Part shown: piece by piece, positions 61,766 to 64,000 of the stretch
Layout of the letters: every line of letters begins with the position of its first letter
Position numbering within the stretch: the first letter of the stretch is position 1
Origin: Cenococcum geophilum 1.58
Taxonomy: Eukaryota; Ascomycota; Dothideomycetes; Gloniales; Gloniaceae
Length of the DNA: 64,000 nt
Assembly (NCBI GenBank): GCA_001692895.1
Contig: KV748227.1
Location: 620,001-684,000 of the forward strand
Direction of reading: 5' to 3'
The notes under the pieces: model-generated
Told to the model about the DNA's origin: nothing
Databases searched by the model: none
What the model saw: only the letters and a program-made list of their open reading frames with translations
Program-made: the position numbers and the translations under genes

Positions 61766-62860
61766 AATTAGCTAGGTACCGAAATTTGGCACCGGATATT
61801 TTAATAGAGTCTTAATATGCAGCTTTTGTAGTACTTTTAAAAACTTATTAATCCCTTGTTTATATCGCGAAGCCTTTTCCTAATAATAAATAGCAGCTTT
61901 CCTTATTAAACGGCATTCCCGCTATAGTTCTACAATTTTGACGTTTAAATTACTAAGCCCTTTATTAACTCCGTTACTCTTTTGCTACTCTCTTCCAGCT
62001 TCTATATTCTGTAGTTCTCTTATACTTAACCCTTAACTCCTAATTTTGTGGGTTAGATATCTGTAGGAATTAAATTCTTTCTAGAAACTATTAGCTTATA
62101 TTAAATGGTATTAATAGTTTTATACCTCTATAGTTTTGGTTTTTACGGCTTTAATAGTATTTCTAATACCCAAGTATAGATCCTAATACGCTATAATAGA
62201 ATATTTACTTAGGTGTTTTTTAAAGAGGTGTTGTTTCTTGGGGGTTGGCTACTATTAGTAAGGGTTGTTATCTCTAGTAATAAGCCTTACTTCATTTAGG
62301 GAAATAACTATATTAAGCTCGTCTTCTGCTTACGGCCTAAGTAGATTACTTAAAATAAAAAGATGGCTAATATACTTAAATATTGCGCTAATCGTAAACG
62401 GCACCGCTGTCTCCATCGTGCTCTTTATATATTTTTTTTATACTTTATTTTCCTAGTAGAGTTTTAGAGAAAAGTTTGCAATTATATATAACTATACTAA
62501 AATTAAAATTTCTATTTTTAGCATCTTAATTCTCTTATAACTTTTACTTTGAGTAAAAAAGTGCGCTAGAAACCTCTTTATATACCTTATATAGAACGCG
62601 ATCAATACTCCCTTTGGGGTCATTTCTTTGTTAACTATAAACTTAGGTTTTTACGGTAAAATAATCGCTCTTTTTACTTTCTACTAAAATATAGCGTCTA
62701 ACTTAAGTGTGGTATGCGCGATGCCGAATAGATATGCTAGTTAACTAGTATTGGCTTTATGGAAAGTCTACTTTATCTAACTGGCTTATCTAAAGTTTGC
62801 TAAAGTAGCAGTAAGCCATAGAACTCACTTTTATTAGATGCGACCTATTGTATAGGGCAC
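61766..62860. other. RIP-altered DNA without a recognisable gene
   Basis: Short open stretches only. The one at 62265-62456 has no convincing start or family match. Nothing else is visible. Confidence 0.45.
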
Positions 62861-64000
62861 GGCACAGCCAGTTTGAAGAATGGCGTATTATAATGAAAAG
62901 TTATTAGGAAACAGACCCCGCTTTTTTAATACTAAACCTATAGGGTAAGCGGTAGCAATATGGGTGTAATAGTCCACACCCAATTTTCCAGCCTAGTATT
63001 GTCTTATCATTTATAGTAATGGCGACACTATACGGGCTTTATTATAGCCTTGTTAATTCCTTTTAGTATCTTAGTCTAGCTTAATTTTAAAATTTTTATA
63101 TTACGTCTCGTAGGAATAAGTCTCTTAAGTCCGCCGAATTGTACTAGGGGTAGTCTCCGCTTTATAGGCGTGGCGGGTTTGTATACTGTGACATAGAGCT
63201 AGGCTACTAAAGACTACTAAAGTGGCTGTAGTAAGGTTAAACTTTGTCGTTTTACGTGTAGAGGTTGGGGTATTTACATTGTCCAATTATTCTACGTACT
63301 ACCCCTATTTCTTTAGAAGTCAACTATTATACAAGATTTGCCTAGAGCCGCTAGGGCTAGTATATATTGGCATTGTAGAAGCTTAGTAACCTTAAAGCTA
63401 AGGAAGTAAACGCTATCCTATCTATTTAATCTAGAATCGATCTTTCCTAAAAATGGAAAAAGTCCCAGCCACTTTACACGGTAACTCTTTTATATAATCC
63501 TGACGCTAAGCAATTTAGATCCTATATCTCAGCCCTTTTGTAGGCTAGCTATCGCTGGGACAATCTAGGAAATTTTACGTGACTATACCTTGATGCAGCT
63601 TCTGAGATTAAGGTGTGGGGCCTATACGCACTCGCTTCTCTCCTATGCCTAAGAATAATGTTGCGACAGTTGCGGTTATAGCAAACTCTCCTAAACTTAC
63701 TTAAAGCTTTTAAACGCTTAACTTAAGTACGCATAGTCCCCTTTATTATACCCCTATTAGTACTAATCTAAGTACAGTCCACCTAGCCTAAAGGGCTCTA
63801 ATTTAGGTTGATTATTACAAAGCTATAGAAAATCATCTCTCGCCTTAAGTATACTAGCCTTAAACATGCCAGCCTTAAGCGGAAACGCAAGAGAAGTGCT
63901 AAACTTTTAGTACCTATAAAGGCTAGAAGAGATAAAGCTAGAGAGAAGCCTAATAATAGACTAAAGAAGTCTTGCGAATATTAGGAGTACACGGGTTCTA
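62861..64000 (+). pseudogene. Unrecognised protein-coding relic, runs off the window
   Basis: The plus strand gives coding-like stretches with RIP-type stops: EWRIIMKSY, TDPAFLILNL, GCNSPHPIFQPSIVLSFIVM, RRGGFVYCDIELGY, KWKKSQPLYTVTLLYNPDAK then QFRSYISALL, ASYRWDNLGNFT, and YLDAASEIKVWGLYALASLL near 63600. The end near 63850-63990 is basic (LKRKRKRSAKLLVPIKARRD). I know no matching family. The phase changes several times, so introns or indels are present. Confidence 0.35.

Noticed and set aside
1-64000. tRNA, rRNA or telomeric repeats
   Set aside because: I saw no tRNA-like cloverleaf with intact conserved boxes, no rRNA blocks and no TTAGGG runs on either strand; a weak degraded tRNA could have been missed by eye.
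1-64000. Bacterial features such as operons or ribosome binding sites
   Set aside because: The introns, retroelement types and gene families are fungal, so bacterial signals are not expected.

Overview
This window looks like an AT-rich, gene-dead compartment of a filamentous ascomycete (Pezizomycotina) genome. Almost every recognisable gene in it carries many TAA, TAG and TGA codons where the family has Gln, Arg or Trp. TpA is in great excess, CpA/TpG is scarce, and paired repeat copies differ almost only by C/T and G/A transitions. That is the signature of repeat-induced point mutation (RIP). I see no gene I would call functional and no tRNA, rRNA or CRISPR array. Species cannot be named from this sequence.

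Layout. 1-7.8 kb is heavily RIP-altered DNA with unrecognised relics and minisatellites. 7.8-18.2 kb holds a minus-strand copy of a FunK1 (fungal-type protein kinase) gene that was split by a Ty3/Gypsy element (8917-15252, LTRs of 193 bp, TATAT target duplication) and by two adjacent short TG...CA-ended elements (15284-15583 and 15588-16396) that are much less RIP-altered than their surroundings. 18.2-23.4 kb is degraded, with an 18-bp minisatellite. 23430-31395 is a second, larger Gypsy element with a chromodomain-like end (LTRs of 425 bp, GGCGC target duplication). Both LTR elements are broken fossils.

From 33 kb onward the RIP load is lighter and gene outlines stay readable. In order: a DUF3435 tyrosine-recombinase gene with three introns still visible (33187-35705, +); a second FunK1 copy in one uninterrupted phase (36261-38642, +), inverted relative to the first; a Myb/SANT-like gene (41344-42027, +); a coiled-coil relic and a kinase-like relic (-); a DUF3723 gene (about 47.4-45.0 kb, -); and, divergent from it, a zinc-finger/patatin-like phospholipase gene (48028-51161, +). 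DUF3435 'captain' recombinases together with DUF3723 and patatin-like phospholipase genes are the recognised core and accessory genes of Starship giant transposons, so I read 33-51 kb, and perhaps on to 64 kb, as a RIP-killed Starship or part of one. Element ends are not proven.

52-64 kb contains several unrecognised relics that each hold one reading phase over long distances. They include a Lys-rich/acidic low-complexity gene (about 58.6-56.2 kb, -), a small basic protein with a TATA-like box (55.2-55.6 kb, +) and a coiled-coil relic (59.7-59.2 kb, -). Two arrays of a roughly 100-bp repeat lie in opposite orientation at about 40.5 and 54.3 kb and bracket the DUF3723/phospholipase block.
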